Shown piece after piece: positions 36,285 to 47,248 of a stretch of DNA of 64,000 bases. The notes beneath the pieces were generated by a model. That model ran no database searches, had not been told where the DNA came from, and worked only from the letters and a program-made list of their open reading frames with translations. The translations under genes and the position numbers were made by a program. Within the stretch, counting starts at the first letter, position 1, and each line of letters opens with the position of its first letter. The stretch comes from a bacterium (lineage in GTDB: Bacteria; Desulfobacterota; Binatia; DP-6), in NCBI GenBank assembly GCA_026129405.1, contig JAHCID010000009.1, positions 1 to 64,000 of the forward strand, written 5' to 3'.

Positions 36285-37664
36285 ATGAAAAACGCCCACC
36301 CTCGCCTGCGATCTGCAACCCGTCGAACCGCCGCCCTGGCGGCCGGTTGTGCCGCCGTACTGTCGGCCGCCGGCGCCTGGGCACAGGAAGCCGCGGCCGA
36401 AGCGCCCACCTTCGACAGCGGCGACACCGCCTGGGTCATCACCGCCGCCGCACTGGTGCTGGCGATGACCCTGCCCGGCCTGGCGCTCTTCTATGGAGGC
36501 CTCGTCCGATCCCGCAACGTCCTCAACGTCTTCATGCAGTGTGTGATCTCGGCCGGTGTCATCGGTGTGCTGTGGATCCTCGTCGGCTACAGCCTCGCTT
36601 TCGGCACGGGCAACGCGTTCGTCGGCGACTTCAGCCGCGTCGGCCTCTCGGGCATCACGCTCGACTCGGCCGTCGAGAACGGCTCAGGACGCAACATCCC
36701 CGAGTACATCTTCGTGATGTTCCAGGGCATGTTCGCGATCATCACGCCGGCGCTGATGCTCGGTGCGGTCGCCGAGCGCATGAAGTTCAGCGCCTACGTG
36801 GCGTTCATCGTCGTCTGGCTCCTCGTGGTCTACTGCCCGCTCGCGCACATGGTCTGGTCGAGCGAGGGTTGGATCTACAAGGACAGCGCGATCGACTTCG
36901 CGGGCGGCCTCGTCGTTCACATGTCGAGCGGTTTCTCGGCGCTCGTCGCGGCGATCATGATCGGCCCGCGCCGCGGCCTCGGGAAGGAGCCGATGCCGCC
37001 GCACAGCCTGCCCCTCTGCCTCGTCGGCGCCGGCATGCTGTGGATGGGCTGGTTCGGCTTCAACGCGGGCAGCGCGCTCTCCGCGAGCCCGCTGGCGACG
37101 CTCGCCTTCCTCAACACGAGCACCTGCGCGTCCGCCGCGGTCGTGGTCTGGGCCATCGTCGAGTGGCTCCACCGCGGCAAGCCGACCGCCCTCGGCGGTG
37201 CCACCGCGGCGGTGGCAGGCCTCGTCGCCATCACGCCCGCCTGCGGCAACGTGTCGCCGATGGGCGCGATCTGGATCGGCGTCGGCGTCTCCATCATCTC
37301 CTACGTCGCCGTCACCTTCATGAAGCCGGCGCTCGGGTACGACGACTCGCTCGACGTCTTCGGCGTCCACGCGCTCGGCGGCGCTTGGGGCGCGCTGGCC
37401 TCGGGCATCTTCGCGGTCACGCTCGGCTCCGACATCGAGTCGAACGCCCAGCAGATCATGGTGCAGCTGAAGGGCATCGGCTTCGTGGCCATCTTCGCGC
37501 CGGTGGCCACGGTCGTCATCCTACTGGTCCTCAAGATGATCTTCGGCTCCCTGCGGGTGTCCGAGGAGGACGAGATCGGCGGTCTCGACCTCGCGGAGCA
37601 CAGCGAGAGCGCCTACTCGATGGAGAGCGGCTCGACCCAGATGGGCCTGCCCGTCCACCACTGA
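36285..37664 (+). CDS. amt: Ammonium transporter Amt
   Basis: This 459-aa ammonium channel has an N-terminal signal sequence (LSAAGAWA), unlike many bacterial Amt proteins, but as in some members. Eleven transmembrane helices follow. Recognisable are the Asp-containing segment DFAGGLVVHMSSG near residue 205 (His of the pore pair), GWFGFNAGSAL near 250 and GVHALGGAWGALASG near 365 (second pore His). It moves ammonium into the cell and is controlled by P-II; glnB lies 4 kb away, both with similar sigma-54-like promoters. A perfect hairpin terminates it. Confidence 0.95.
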   Translation: MKNAHPRLRSATRRTAALAAGCAAVLSAAGAWAQEAAAEAPTFDSGDTAWVITAAALVLAMTLPGLALFYGGLVRSRNVLNVFMQCVISAGVIGVLWILVGYSLAFGTGNAFVGDFSRVGLSGITLDSAVENGSGRNIPEYIFVMFQGMFAIITPALMLGAVAERMKFSAYVAFIVVWLLVVYCPLAHMVWSSEGWIYKDSAIDFAGGLVVHMSSGFSALVAAIMIGPRRGLGKEPMPPHSLPLCLVGAGMLWMGWFGFNAGSALSASPLATLAFLNTSTCASAAVVVWAIVEWLHRGKPTALGGATAAVAGLVAITPACGNVSPMGAIWIGVGVSIISYVAVTFMKPALGYDDSLDVFGVHALGGAWGALASGIFAVTLGSDIESNAQQIMVQLKGIGFVAIFAPVATVVILLVLKMIFGSLRVSEEDEIGGLDLAEHSESAYSMESGSTQMGLPVHH

Positions 37665-37706
37665 TCCCCTCCGTCGGCGCGCCGCGCGCGCCGCAACCAC
37701 GAACCA

Positions 37707-37738
37707 ACCGCCCGGACGGCCCGCGCCGTCCGGGCGGT
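37707..37738. terminator. Perfect 13-bp hairpin between convergent amt and meaB
   Basis: ACCGCCCGGACGG (37707-37719) and CCGTCCGGGCGGT (37726-37738) are exact inverted repeats with a 6-nt loop. It lies between the stops of amt (37664) and of the second meaB gene (37746), which converge. It should work in both directions; no T-tract is obvious. Confidence 0.75.
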
Positions 37739-37745
37739 CGTGCGC

Positions 37746-38732
37746 TCAGGACCCGCCGGGACCGCCGTCGAGCAGCGCCAGCAGGCGGCGCGCCGCCTCG
37801 GTCGGCGTCATCTCCTGCGACGCCACGCCGGCCTCGACCACCGGCAGCAGGGCGCGCACGTCGGCGCGGCCGAGGAAATGCTGCTCGAGCCCCTCGCGCA
37901 CCAGCGACCAGAGCCAGGCGCGCCGCTGCTCGCGTCGCTTCTGCGCGAGCTCGCCGGTCGCCGACAGCCGCCCCCGGTGATCGGCGATCACCCCCCATAC
38001 GGCGTCCATGCCGCGCCCCTCGAGCGCGGAGACGAGCAGCACCGGCGGATCCCAGGTCGCGGTCGTGTGGCGGAAGAGGCGCAGGGCGTTCTTGTACTCG
38101 GCGGCGGCCAGGCCGGCGCGCGCGACGTTGTCGCCGTCGGCCTTGTTGACGAGGAGGGCGTCGGCCAGCTCGATGATGCCCTTCTTGATGCCCTGCAGCT
38201 CGTCGCCCGCGCCGGGCAGCATGAGCACGAGGAAGAAGTCGACCATAGAGGCGACCGCCACCTCGGACTGCCCCACCCCAACCGTCTCGACCAGGATCAC
38301 GTCGTAGCCGGCCGCCTCGCACACGAGCATGGCCTCGCGCGTCCGCCGCGCGACGCCGCCGAGCGAGCCGCCCGACGGGCTCGGACGGATGTAGGCCTCC
38401 GGCGCCGTCGACAGCCGCACCATGCGCGTCTTGTCGCCGAGGATGCTGCCGCCCGAGCGCGCGCTCGACGGATCGACGGCGAGGACGGCGACGCGATGCC
38501 CGTCGGCGATCAGGGACAGGCCGAAGGCCTCGATGAACGTGCTCTTGCCCGCGCCGGGCACACCGGTGATACCGACGCGCGCGGCGCTCCCGGTGTACGG
38601 CAGCAGCCGTTCGAGGAGCCGCTGCACCGCCGCCTGGTGATCGGGACGCGTGCTCTCGACGAGGGTGATCGCCTTGGCGAGCGCCCGGCGGTCGCCGGCC
38701 CGCACGCGGCTCGCGAGCTCGGCCGCGTCCAC
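37746..38732 (-). CDS. meaB: MeaB-type GTPase chaperone for methylmalonyl-CoA mutase
   Basis: This 328-aa GTPase resembles MeaB/ArgK, with Walker A GITGVPGAGKSTF near residue 54, AVDPSSARSGGSILGDKTRM near 88, ETVGVGQSEVAVASM near 138 and NKADGD near 185. The GTG start at 38732 lies 4 nt after the mutase stop (38737), so the pair is an operon. The motif sequence differs from the other MeaB in the switch and C-terminal parts, which suggests a separate specificity. Confidence 0.9.
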   Translation of the reverse strand: MDAAELASRVRAGDRRALAKAITLVESTRPDHQAAVQRLLERLLPYTGSAARVGITGVPGAGKSTFIEAFGLSLIADGHRVAVLAVDPSSARSGGSILGDKTRMVRLSTAPEAYIRPSPSGGSLGGVARRTREAMLVCEAAGYDVILVETVGVGQSEVAVASMVDFFLVLMLPGAGDELQGIKKGIIELADALLVNKADGDNVARAGLAAAEYKNALRLFRHTTATWDPPVLLVSALEGRGMDAVWGVIADHRGRLSATGELAQKRREQRRAWLWSLVREGLEQHFLGRADVRALLPVVEAGVASQEMTPTEAARRLLALLDGGPGGS

Positions 38733-38736
38733 GTCG

Positions 38737-40917
<2,181 letters not shown>

Positions 40918-41292
40918 GGGCGGGTACCTTACCCGGATCGAATCGCGGTTCAAACCTGCGACGGGTCCCGCGTGGGCCGCGATGCGTTGCGCTCTGCGCG
41001 GGGGGTTTAGCGTGACTCTCGGCTGGCGGCGGCCAGGTTGCCCATCGACCCAACAGGTATGCGGACCCGTTTGCCTACTCGCCTTGTCTTGTTCCTGCCG
41101 CGCACCGGCCACGAAGGGGGGATTCGTGTGTTGTTGCCGGGCCAGCCGAGAATCACGCCGATCTTTCACTGCAAGGCTGGTGCCGCCGTCGCCACGTCGC
41201 ACACGCGCGCCTTTTCTCCGACCACCCCCGCGCAACGCTCGCCGCACGAGCAGCGCGTTGCCCAGCGCAAGGGCAGTCCGCGCCGGCGCGCC
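40918..41292. other. 375-nt gap upstream of the methylmalonyl-CoA mutase gene
   Basis: No credible gene is seen on either strand. At 40921-40935 the arms CGGGTA and TACCCG pair around CCT; on the minus strand this exposes AAGG in the loop just before the mutase start. Sequence from about 41060 to 41180 is less GC-rich and may hold the mutase promoter. I looked for a cobalamin riboswitch core and could not identify one. Confidence 0.4.
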
Positions 41293-41553
41293 TCAGGTGC
41301 CATGCGATCCACCGTTGCGCTTGACGGGCGTCGCCGCCACCACCGACTCCGCTCGGAAGGTCAGCACGTGATCGCGATCGACCCGCAGGCGCCAGCGCCG
41401 CCGGTCCGCGCCGCGCACGGCGCGTATCTTTCCGCGCACGACGAGAATCACTTCGACCGTGTCTCCGGTCTCCGCGGCTTCCGCGAGGCGCGCGTTCACC
41501 GTTCCCACGTCCGTGTCCTTGGTCCCGATCGGCCCCAGCGGCACCGTGCTCAT
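41293..41553 (-). CDS. Unknown 86-aa protein, coupled to a 40-aa peptide ORF
   Basis: This 86-aa protein starts at ATG 41553 (overlapping the preceding ORF stop as ATGA). Its sequence has regular hydrophobic spacing: VNARLAEAAETGDTVEVILVV and VLTFRAESVVAATP. A basic middle (RRRWRLRVDRD) could bind nucleic acid. No family is recognised. The amino-acid composition and coupling support real coding. It lies on the same strand as, and 240 nt after, the glnB stop, so co-transcription with nitrogen control is possible but not shown. Confidence 0.5.
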   Translation of the reverse strand: MSTVPLGPIGTKDTDVGTVNARLAEAAETGDTVEVILVVRGKIRAVRGADRRRWRLRVDRDHVLTFRAESVVAATPVKRNGGSHGT

Positions 41554-41672
41554 CCCCCCTTCACGCCGGATCCGGCAACGCACACCGCACGCCCGCACAC
41601 GGCGGGCGCACCCCGCTCCTCCAGGGTGACCGACCCGCCGGCACCGGCGGTGACTCCGAGTGCGCGTCGCAT
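41550..41672 (-). CDS. Possible 40-aa Cys-containing peptide
   Basis: The ORF begins at ATG 41672 with GGAGGT 7 nt upstream, the best ribosome site in this neighbourhood, and ends at 41550 with ATGA coupling to the next ORF. The peptide is rich in Gly/Ala/Val with two cysteines spaced by four residues (VCGRAVC). It has no signal-peptide-like hydrophobic core. It could be a small peptide, a leader that controls the next gene, or chance. Unknown function. Confidence 0.4.
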   Translation of the reverse strand: MRRALGVTAGAGGSVTLEERGAPAVCGRAVCVAGSGVKGG

Positions 41673-41793
41673 GAAACGGACCTCCGAAACGTGATCTCTC
41701 CTCGCTTGGTGATCGCCCCTGGCTGGCGTTACGCGTCTGCCGCACGCATTCACGCGAGCCGCCGCGAGATCGGCATCCCTCCTCGGCGACCGA

Positions 41794-42327
<534 letters not shown>

Positions 42328-43770
42328 TCAGTGCAGCGCGCGCCCGGCGCGCAGATCGGCGGGCAGGCGCGTCGCCGCCCCGATCGCGCCCGGCAGCACG
42401 ACGCGGAACTCGCTGCCCGCGCCCGGCTCGCTCTCGAGCGTGACCTCGCCGCCGAGGAGCCGCACGGCGCGCTGCACGAGCGCGAGGCCCATGCCGAGCC
42501 CACCGTGGCGGCGAGTGTCCGAGGCGTCGAGCTGCGCGAACGCGTCGAAGACGTCGCCCTGACACTCGACCGGGATGCCGCACCCCGTGTCGCGCACCAC
42601 GACCAGCGCCTCACCGGGCGCGGCGCCGGAGCGCACGGCCACGTCGACGCACCCGTCGGCGGTGAACTTGAAGGCGTTGCCGACGAGGTGGAACAGGATG
42701 CGCCGCAGCAGCGCCGCGTCGCTGCGCACCGTCGCCGCCTCGGGCGCGATCGTCACCGCGAACGCGACCCGCCCCGGATCGGGGCGGTCGGGCAACGCCG
42801 CGAGGACGTCCTCGACGACCTCGGCGACGGCGAGCGGCTCGGGTCGCACGAGCACGGTGTCGGCCTCGAGCTGGACGAAGAAGAGGACGTCGTCGATCAG
42901 GTGGCCGAGGTTGCGCGTGCTGCCGAGCGCGCGCTCGAGGAGCCGCAGCTGCTCGGGCGCGAGCGCGCCGACGACGCCGTCGCGCAAGAGCGAGGTGTAG
43001 CCGAGGATCGCATTGAGCGGCGTGCGCAGCTCGTGCGAGACGGTGCTCAGGAACTCGCTCTTGGCGCGGTTCGAGCGCAGGAGCTCCTGGGTCAGCGCGC
43101 CGAGGCTCTCCTCGCGCGCACGCAGGCTCTCCTCGCGTACCGACAGCACGCGGCGGGCGGCGCCGAGCTCCTCGGAGAGCCGATCGCAGAGGCGGCCGGT
43201 CGCCTCGCGCATGCGCGCCATGGTGAGCACCTGGCCGACGATGTCGCCGAGCATGGCGAGCGCGGGCCCGCGCCCGAACGTCTGCGCCGGCGCGACCAGG
43301 GTGTGCAGGACCAGCGCGCCGGCCGTCTCGCCGCCGGCCTGGAACGGCAGGACCATGAAGCCCTCGCCGTCGAGCTCGCTCACCGTGACCGCGGCGAAGC
43401 CGGCGTCGGGGGTGCGCCGGAAGCAGGTCGGCGCCCCGTCGGGCGCCTCGAGCCGCGCGAGGGTCAGCCAGCCGGCCTCCGAGACGTCGTCGCGCGGGCC
43501 GCCCAGGCGGTCGGCCTGGGTGGCGACGCCGGCGAGCCACAGCGTGTCGCCGTCGGCGTCGCCCTCGCGCAGCGCGACGGCGCAGGCCTCGAGCCCGAGC
43601 TGCGCGACCAGCTGCTGCGCGACCGCCCCCGCGCAGGGCCGCACGCCGAGACCGCGTGTGGCGACCTCGAGGACGGCACGCGCCGCCGAGAGCCAGACGA
43701 GGACGTCGTCGCGCTGGGCCTCGATCTCCGCCAGGGCGCGCCGCGCGCGCTCATCGAATCCCACCGCCAT
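42328..43770 (-). CDS. GAF-type sensor histidine kinase
   Basis: This 480-aa cytosolic kinase has an N-terminal sensory region with GAF-like layout (residues about 20-185: LEVATRGLGVRPCAGAVAQQ, GFMVLPFQAGGETAGALVLH). A coiled coil follows near 190-235, then HisKA SHELRTPLNAILGY (His near 250) and an HATPase domain with NAFKF, DTGCGIP and GLGMGLALV. No transmembrane segment is visible. The gene starts 4 nt after the HDOD gene stop, implying a signalling operon of HDOD plus kinase. Its response regulator is not nearby. Confidence 0.88.
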   Translation of the reverse strand: MAVGFDERARRALAEIEAQRDDVLVWLSAARAVLEVATRGLGVRPCAGAVAQQLVAQLGLEACAVALREGDADGDTLWLAGVATQADRLGGPRDDVSEAGWLTLARLEAPDGAPTCFRRTPDAGFAAVTVSELDGEGFMVLPFQAGGETAGALVLHTLVAPAQTFGRGPALAMLGDIVGQVLTMARMREATGRLCDRLSEELGAARRVLSVREESLRAREESLGALTQELLRSNRAKSEFLSTVSHELRTPLNAILGYTSLLRDGVVGALAPEQLRLLERALGSTRNLGHLIDDVLFFVQLEADTVLVRPEPLAVAEVVEDVLAALPDRPDPGRVAFAVTIAPEAATVRSDAALLRRILFHLVGNAFKFTADGCVDVAVRSGAAPGEALVVVRDTGCGIPVECQGDVFDAFAQLDASDTRRHGGLGMGLALVQRAVRLLGGEVTLESEPGAGSEFRVVLPGAIGAATRLPADLRAGRALH

Positions 43771-43774
43771 GCCG

Positions 43775-44617
43775 TCAGCCGTCCGCGAGGACGCTCGCCC
43801 CGAACGCGCCCCCGTCCCGCAGCTCGGCGACCAGCGTCAGCCAGCCCTCGGCGTCGAGGCCGGCGGTGTCGTCGCCGAACGCCTCCTCGGCCTCGGGGCG
43901 CAGCACGCCCTGCCCCAGGTCCGTCCAGCACACGAGCCGGTTCGCCAGCCCGAGGACGCGCGAGAGACCGCCGCGCGCGTCGTCGCCGTGATGCTGGCGC
44001 ACCGCCTCGACGATGAGCGGCGGCAGGTTCCATGCCTCGAGAAGCCAGCCGCCGACCTCGGCGTGGTCCACGCCGAAGGTCGCCTGCTCCATCCGGTCCA
44101 CCGGCTCCAGCTCCGACGCCCCGCCGACCGTCTCCCAGTAGAGGTCGCGGAAGCGCACGGCGATGACGAGACGGCCGACGTCGTGCAGCAGCCCCGCGGT
44201 GAACGCCTCGTCGGGGTCGCACAGGCGCAGGCGCCCGGTCAGCGCCTTGGCGCAGACCGCGGTGACGACCGCATGCGCCCACAGCTCCTCCAGCCGCTTG
44301 CGCGCCACGTCACCGCCGAGCGCCTCCCACACCTTCACGCCGAGAGCCAGGTTGCGCACGGTCGTGAAGCCGAGCAGCAGGATCGCGCGCGGCACCGTCG
44401 AGACGCGGCGCGCTTGGCCGAAGAAGGCGCTGTTGGCGAGCCGCAGGAGCTTCGCCGTGAGCGCCTGGTCGCGCTCGATCAGCTCGACGAGCTTGCGCGC
44501 GCCCGCCGTGTCGCTGTCGATCAGGGACACGATGCCCGCCAGCACCGGCGGGATCGTCGGCAGGTTCTTGCGGGCGATGACTTCGGCGCGAAACCGCTGG
44601 AGGCTGTCGTGGTCCAT
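43775..44617 (-). CDS. HDOD domain protein
   Basis: This 280-aa HDOD-domain protein (a degenerate HD phosphohydrolase fold) shows LPTIPPVLAGIVSLIDSDTAG near residue 20, LTAKLLRLANSAFFG near 52 and FTAGLLHDVGRLVIAVR near 138. AHAVVTAVCAKAL lies near 113. These proteins are common in bacterial signalling and often act with histidine kinases or c-di-GMP systems. It is the first gene of a two-gene unit with the kinase, and ATG 44617 lies directly before LQRFRAEVIARK. Confidence 0.88.
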   Translation of the reverse strand: MDHDSLQRFRAEVIARKNLPTIPPVLAGIVSLIDSDTAGARKLVELIERDQALTAKLLRLANSAFFGQARRVSTVPRAILLLGFTTVRNLALGVKVWEALGGDVARKRLEELWAHAVVTAVCAKALTGRLRLCDPDEAFTAGLLHDVGRLVIAVRFRDLYWETVGGASELEPVDRMEQATFGVDHAEVGGWLLEAWNLPPLIVEAVRQHHGDDARGGLSRVLGLANRLVCWTDLGQGVLRPEAEEAFGDDTAGLDAEGWLTLVAELRDGGAFGASVLADG

Positions 44618-44670
44618 CCGTGGGCGCTCCCCGGCTGATATCGGCCTGGAACGCCGCGGGCTTGAGGGCG

Positions 44671-45501
44671 CTATGGCAGGATCGCCAGCGCCCGCAGCGG
44701 TCCCCCGCTGCCGTCCCGGATCTTCATGGGCAGCGCCACGACGACGGCCCGGCGGGGCGGCAGCCGGTCGAGGCTCGCGAGGTTCTCGAAGACCGGCACC
44801 CCCGCGGCGGCCAGGACCCGATGGGCCGCGAAGTCGGCCGACGTGCCGCGGTCGATCGACGCCGTGTCGATGCCGACGGCGCGCACGCCCCGCGCGGTGA
44901 CGAGCCAGCGCGCCGCCGCCTCGGAGACGCCGGGGAAGTGCAGCCCCGCCGTGTCGCCGCGCACGGCGGTCCCGAGGTAGCGGGCCGCGTCCGGCCAGCG
45001 CGCCGCCCAGCCGGTGCGCACGAGCACGATCGCGCCGGCCGGGATCGCGCCGTGGCGGCGCTCGTCGGCCTCGAGGTCGTCGACCTCGAGCAGCGCGTCG
45101 CGGTCGGCGTCGGCGCGCGCCGTGAGGTCGACGACCGCCGCCGGGCCGATGAGGCGCCGCAGCGGCACGGTGTCGGCCGTCGCCCCGCCCTCGGCGAAGT
45201 GGATCGGGGCGTCGAGGTGCGTCCCGCCGTGCTCGGCGGCGCAGAAGTCGTTGGCCGCGTACCACCAGCCGCCCGGCGTGTGGCCGTGGGCGACGGGCTC
45301 CAGGGTGAACCGCCGCGCCGTCGGCCAGTAGATCGTCTGCGTGTCGAACGCGTGCGTCAGGTCGACGAGATCGGCGTCGGTCAGATCGGCGAGGTCAGGG
45401 GCCGCCGCGGCCCCGAGGGGCAGCGCCACGAGCAGCGCCAGCACGAGGCCGGCCCGGCCCGGACGGGAGTTGCGCGGAGCGGGGCGGCGACGGTACGTCA
45501 T
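44671..45501 (-). CDS. Secreted cyclase-family (kynurenine formamidase-like) protein
   Basis: This 276-aa protein has a signal peptide (LVLALLVALPLGAAAA) and the cyclase/formamidase metal motif HGGTHLDAPIHF near residue 92, with Zn ligands His and Asp. Later segments GVRAVGIDTASID and AGVPVFENLASL are typical. The family hydrolyses N-formylkynurenine or cyclic amides. The export signal makes cytoplasmic tryptophan degradation unlikely, so substrate is unknown. The gene is divergent from the Fe-S aldo/keto reductase with 60 nt between. Confidence 0.85.
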   Translation of the reverse strand: MTYRRRPAPRNSRPGRAGLVLALLVALPLGAAAAPDLADLTDADLVDLTHAFDTQTIYWPTARRFTLEPVAHGHTPGGWWYAANDFCAAEHGGTHLDAPIHFAEGGATADTVPLRRLIGPAAVVDLTARADADRDALLEVDDLEADERRHGAIPAGAIVLVRTGWAARWPDAARYLGTAVRGDTAGLHFPGVSEAAARWLVTARGVRAVGIDTASIDRGTSADFAAHRVLAAAGVPVFENLASLDRLPPRRAVVVALPMKIRDGSGGPLRALAILP

Positions 45502-45561
45502 GCGACGATCACTGCGTCGGCGCGTCCGCGATCGTCAAGGCGCGCCGGAGGAGGAGCCCCG

Positions 45562-47109
45562 ATGGCCTGTGCCCGGTGTGGTGGACCCTGTGAGACGCGG
45601 ACGGTGCGTGTGCCCCGTGTGGTGACCCTGGCCCTGTGGGCCGCCGGCCTCGGCCTCGCCTTCGTGCTCGGCGGCCAGTACCTGCACGACCTCGTCGAGG
45701 GCGTCGACCGCACGCGCCTGCCCACGTGGAAGATCGTCGTACCGGCCCTCGTCCTCGTCGCCGCGGTGGCGGCGAGCACGGTGCGGCGGCGGCGTCCCGT
45801 GTGCACGCAGTGCCACGACGCCGGCGCCTTCGCCCCGGTGACGGTCGCGCCCGAGCCGGATCCGGCGGGCGGCACGCGCCGCGCCGTCCTGCGCGCCGGC
45901 GGGCTCACCGTCGCGGCCACCGTGGGCGGCGTCGCGGCGGCGGTCGGCCGCAACGCCGGCTGGGTGCCCATCTTCGGCGACTTCTTCCAGGCCAAGGTCG
46001 AGACGGAGTCGCCGTCGCCGTCGCCGGAGTGGGCCAGCGCGGAGATCCGCAGCTACCGGCGCCTCGGCCGCACCGGCGTCATGGTCTCCGACATCTCGCT
46101 CGGCTCCGGGCAGATCAAGGACGTCGAGGTGCCGCGCGCGGCGCTCGAGCGCGGGGTCACCTACATCGACACCGCGCCCGACTACTCCCGCGCCGGCTCC
46201 GAGCGGCTCCTCGGCGAAGCCATGAGGGGGAAGCGCGACCGGATATTCCTCGCCACGAAGTTCTGCCGGCCCGACGGCCACCTGCGCGACGAGACCCCCG
46301 TCCCGGAGATCATCCGCGCGGTCGAGGACAGCCTCTCGCGCCTGCAGACCGACTACGTCGACCTGATCCACATCCACTCCTGCGATCGCGTCGAGCGCCT
46401 GATGGCGCCGAACATCCACGAGGCGTTCGACCGCCTGAAGGAGCAGGGCAAGGTCCGCTTCCTCGGCGTCAGCACGCACACGCCGAACCTGGAGGAGGTC
46501 GCGAACACGGCCATCGACTCCGGGCGCTTCGACGTGATGATGCTCGCCTACCACTTCAAGATGTGGCCGCACTTCGAGCACATCCTCGAGAAGGCGAAGC
46601 AGCACGACGTCGCGGTGGTGGCGATGAAGACGCTGAAGGGCGCCCGCCACGAGAACCTGCAGCGCTTCCGCGACGACGCCGGCGCCTACTCCCAGTCCGC
46701 GTTTCGCTGGGTGCTGTCGAACCCGAACGTGTCGTGCCTCGTGGTCTCGTTCTCGAAGCCGCAGCACGTCGACGAGTACCTCGCCGCGTCCGGCACCGCG
46801 CTGACGGAGGCCGACGTCGCCCTGCTCGACCGCTACCACCAGCTGGTCCAGGGCGACTACTGCCAGCCGCACTGCGGCCAGTGCCTCGACCAGTGCCCCG
46901 AGGAACTGCCGATCCACGACGTGCTCCGCTGGCGGATGTACGCTCGCGACTACGGCTGGGAGCGCGAGGGCATCGGCCGCTACGCGACCCTCGGGGAACG
47001 CAACGCCTCCCTCTGCGCCGGCTGTCCCGCGCCCTGCGCCGGGCACTGTCCGCACGGCGTCCCGATCCGCACGGCGATGCTCGACTCCCACTATCGGCTC
47101 ACCATCTAG
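45562..47109 (+). CDS. Membrane-anchored Fe-S aldo/keto reductase
   Basis: This 515-aa protein has a CxxC zinc-ribbon-like pair near the start (CARCGGPC), two hydrophobic helices near residues 20-60, a second CxxC (CTQC) and a Tat-like [14 protein letters not shown] near residue 105. The aldo/keto reductase barrel follows ([17 protein letters not shown] near 165, [31 protein letters not shown]). At the C-terminus two Cys clusters ([12 protein letters not shown] and [13 protein letters not shown]) should bind two [4Fe-4S] centres. GGAGGAGG lies just before ATG 45562. Redox partner and substrate are unknown; a hairpin terminates the gene. Confidence 0.85.
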   Translation: MACARCGGPCETRTVRVPRVVTLALWAAGLGLAFVLGGQYLHDLVEGVDRTRLPTWKIVVPALVLVAAVAASTVRRRRPVCTQCHDAGAFAPVTVAPEPDPAGGTRRAVLRAGGLTVAATVGGVAAAVGRNAGWVPIFGDFFQAKVETESPSPSPEWASAEIRSYRRLGRTGVMVSDISLGSGQIKDVEVPRAALERGVTYIDTAPDYSRAGSERLLGEAMRGKRDRIFLATKFCRPDGHLRDETPVPEIIRAVEDSLSRLQTDYVDLIHIHSCDRVERLMAPNIHEAFDRLKEQGKVRFLGVSTHTPNLEEVANTAIDSGRFDVMMLAYHFKMWPHFEHILEKAKQHDVAVVAMKTLKGARHENLQRFRDDAGAYSQSAFRWVLSNPNVSCLVVSFSKPQHVDEYLAASGTALTEADVALLDRYHQLVQGDYCQPHCGQCLDQCPEELPIHDVLRWRMYARDYGWEREGIGRYATLGERNASLCAGCPAPCAGHCPHGVPIRTAMLDSHYRLTI

Positions 47110-47113
47110 CCTG

Positions 47114-47143
47114 GGCGGCTGCCCATGCTTTGGGCACGCCGCC
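47114..47143 (+). terminator. Hairpin after the aldo/keto reductase gene
   Basis: GGCGGCTGCCCA (47114-47125) pairs with TGGGCA (47131-47136) and GCCGCC (47138-47143) with one bulged C. The 12-bp stem has a 5-nt loop (TGCTT) and lies a few bases after the stop at 47109. It should separate the reductase transcript from the ATP-grasp trio downstream. Confidence 0.65.
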
Positions 47144-47248
47144 GCATGCCAAACGGGCGTTCCGGAACGGAGTGCTCGATATTCCGGGCGCTTCGCGGGC
47201 TCAGCCACGCGGGCACGGCGGTTGCTGCCATGCGCCGCAGGGGGTGAG

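Noticed and set aside
40918-41292. Cobalamin riboswitch before the methylmalonyl-CoA mutase gene
   Set aside because: Searched by eye for the B12-box and long paired core without success; only a small hairpin is seen.
44620-45561. Long plus-strand frame that continues into the aldo/keto reductase
   Set aside because: The upstream part is antisense to the cyclase gene; the reductase start is fixed by its ribosome site at 45562.
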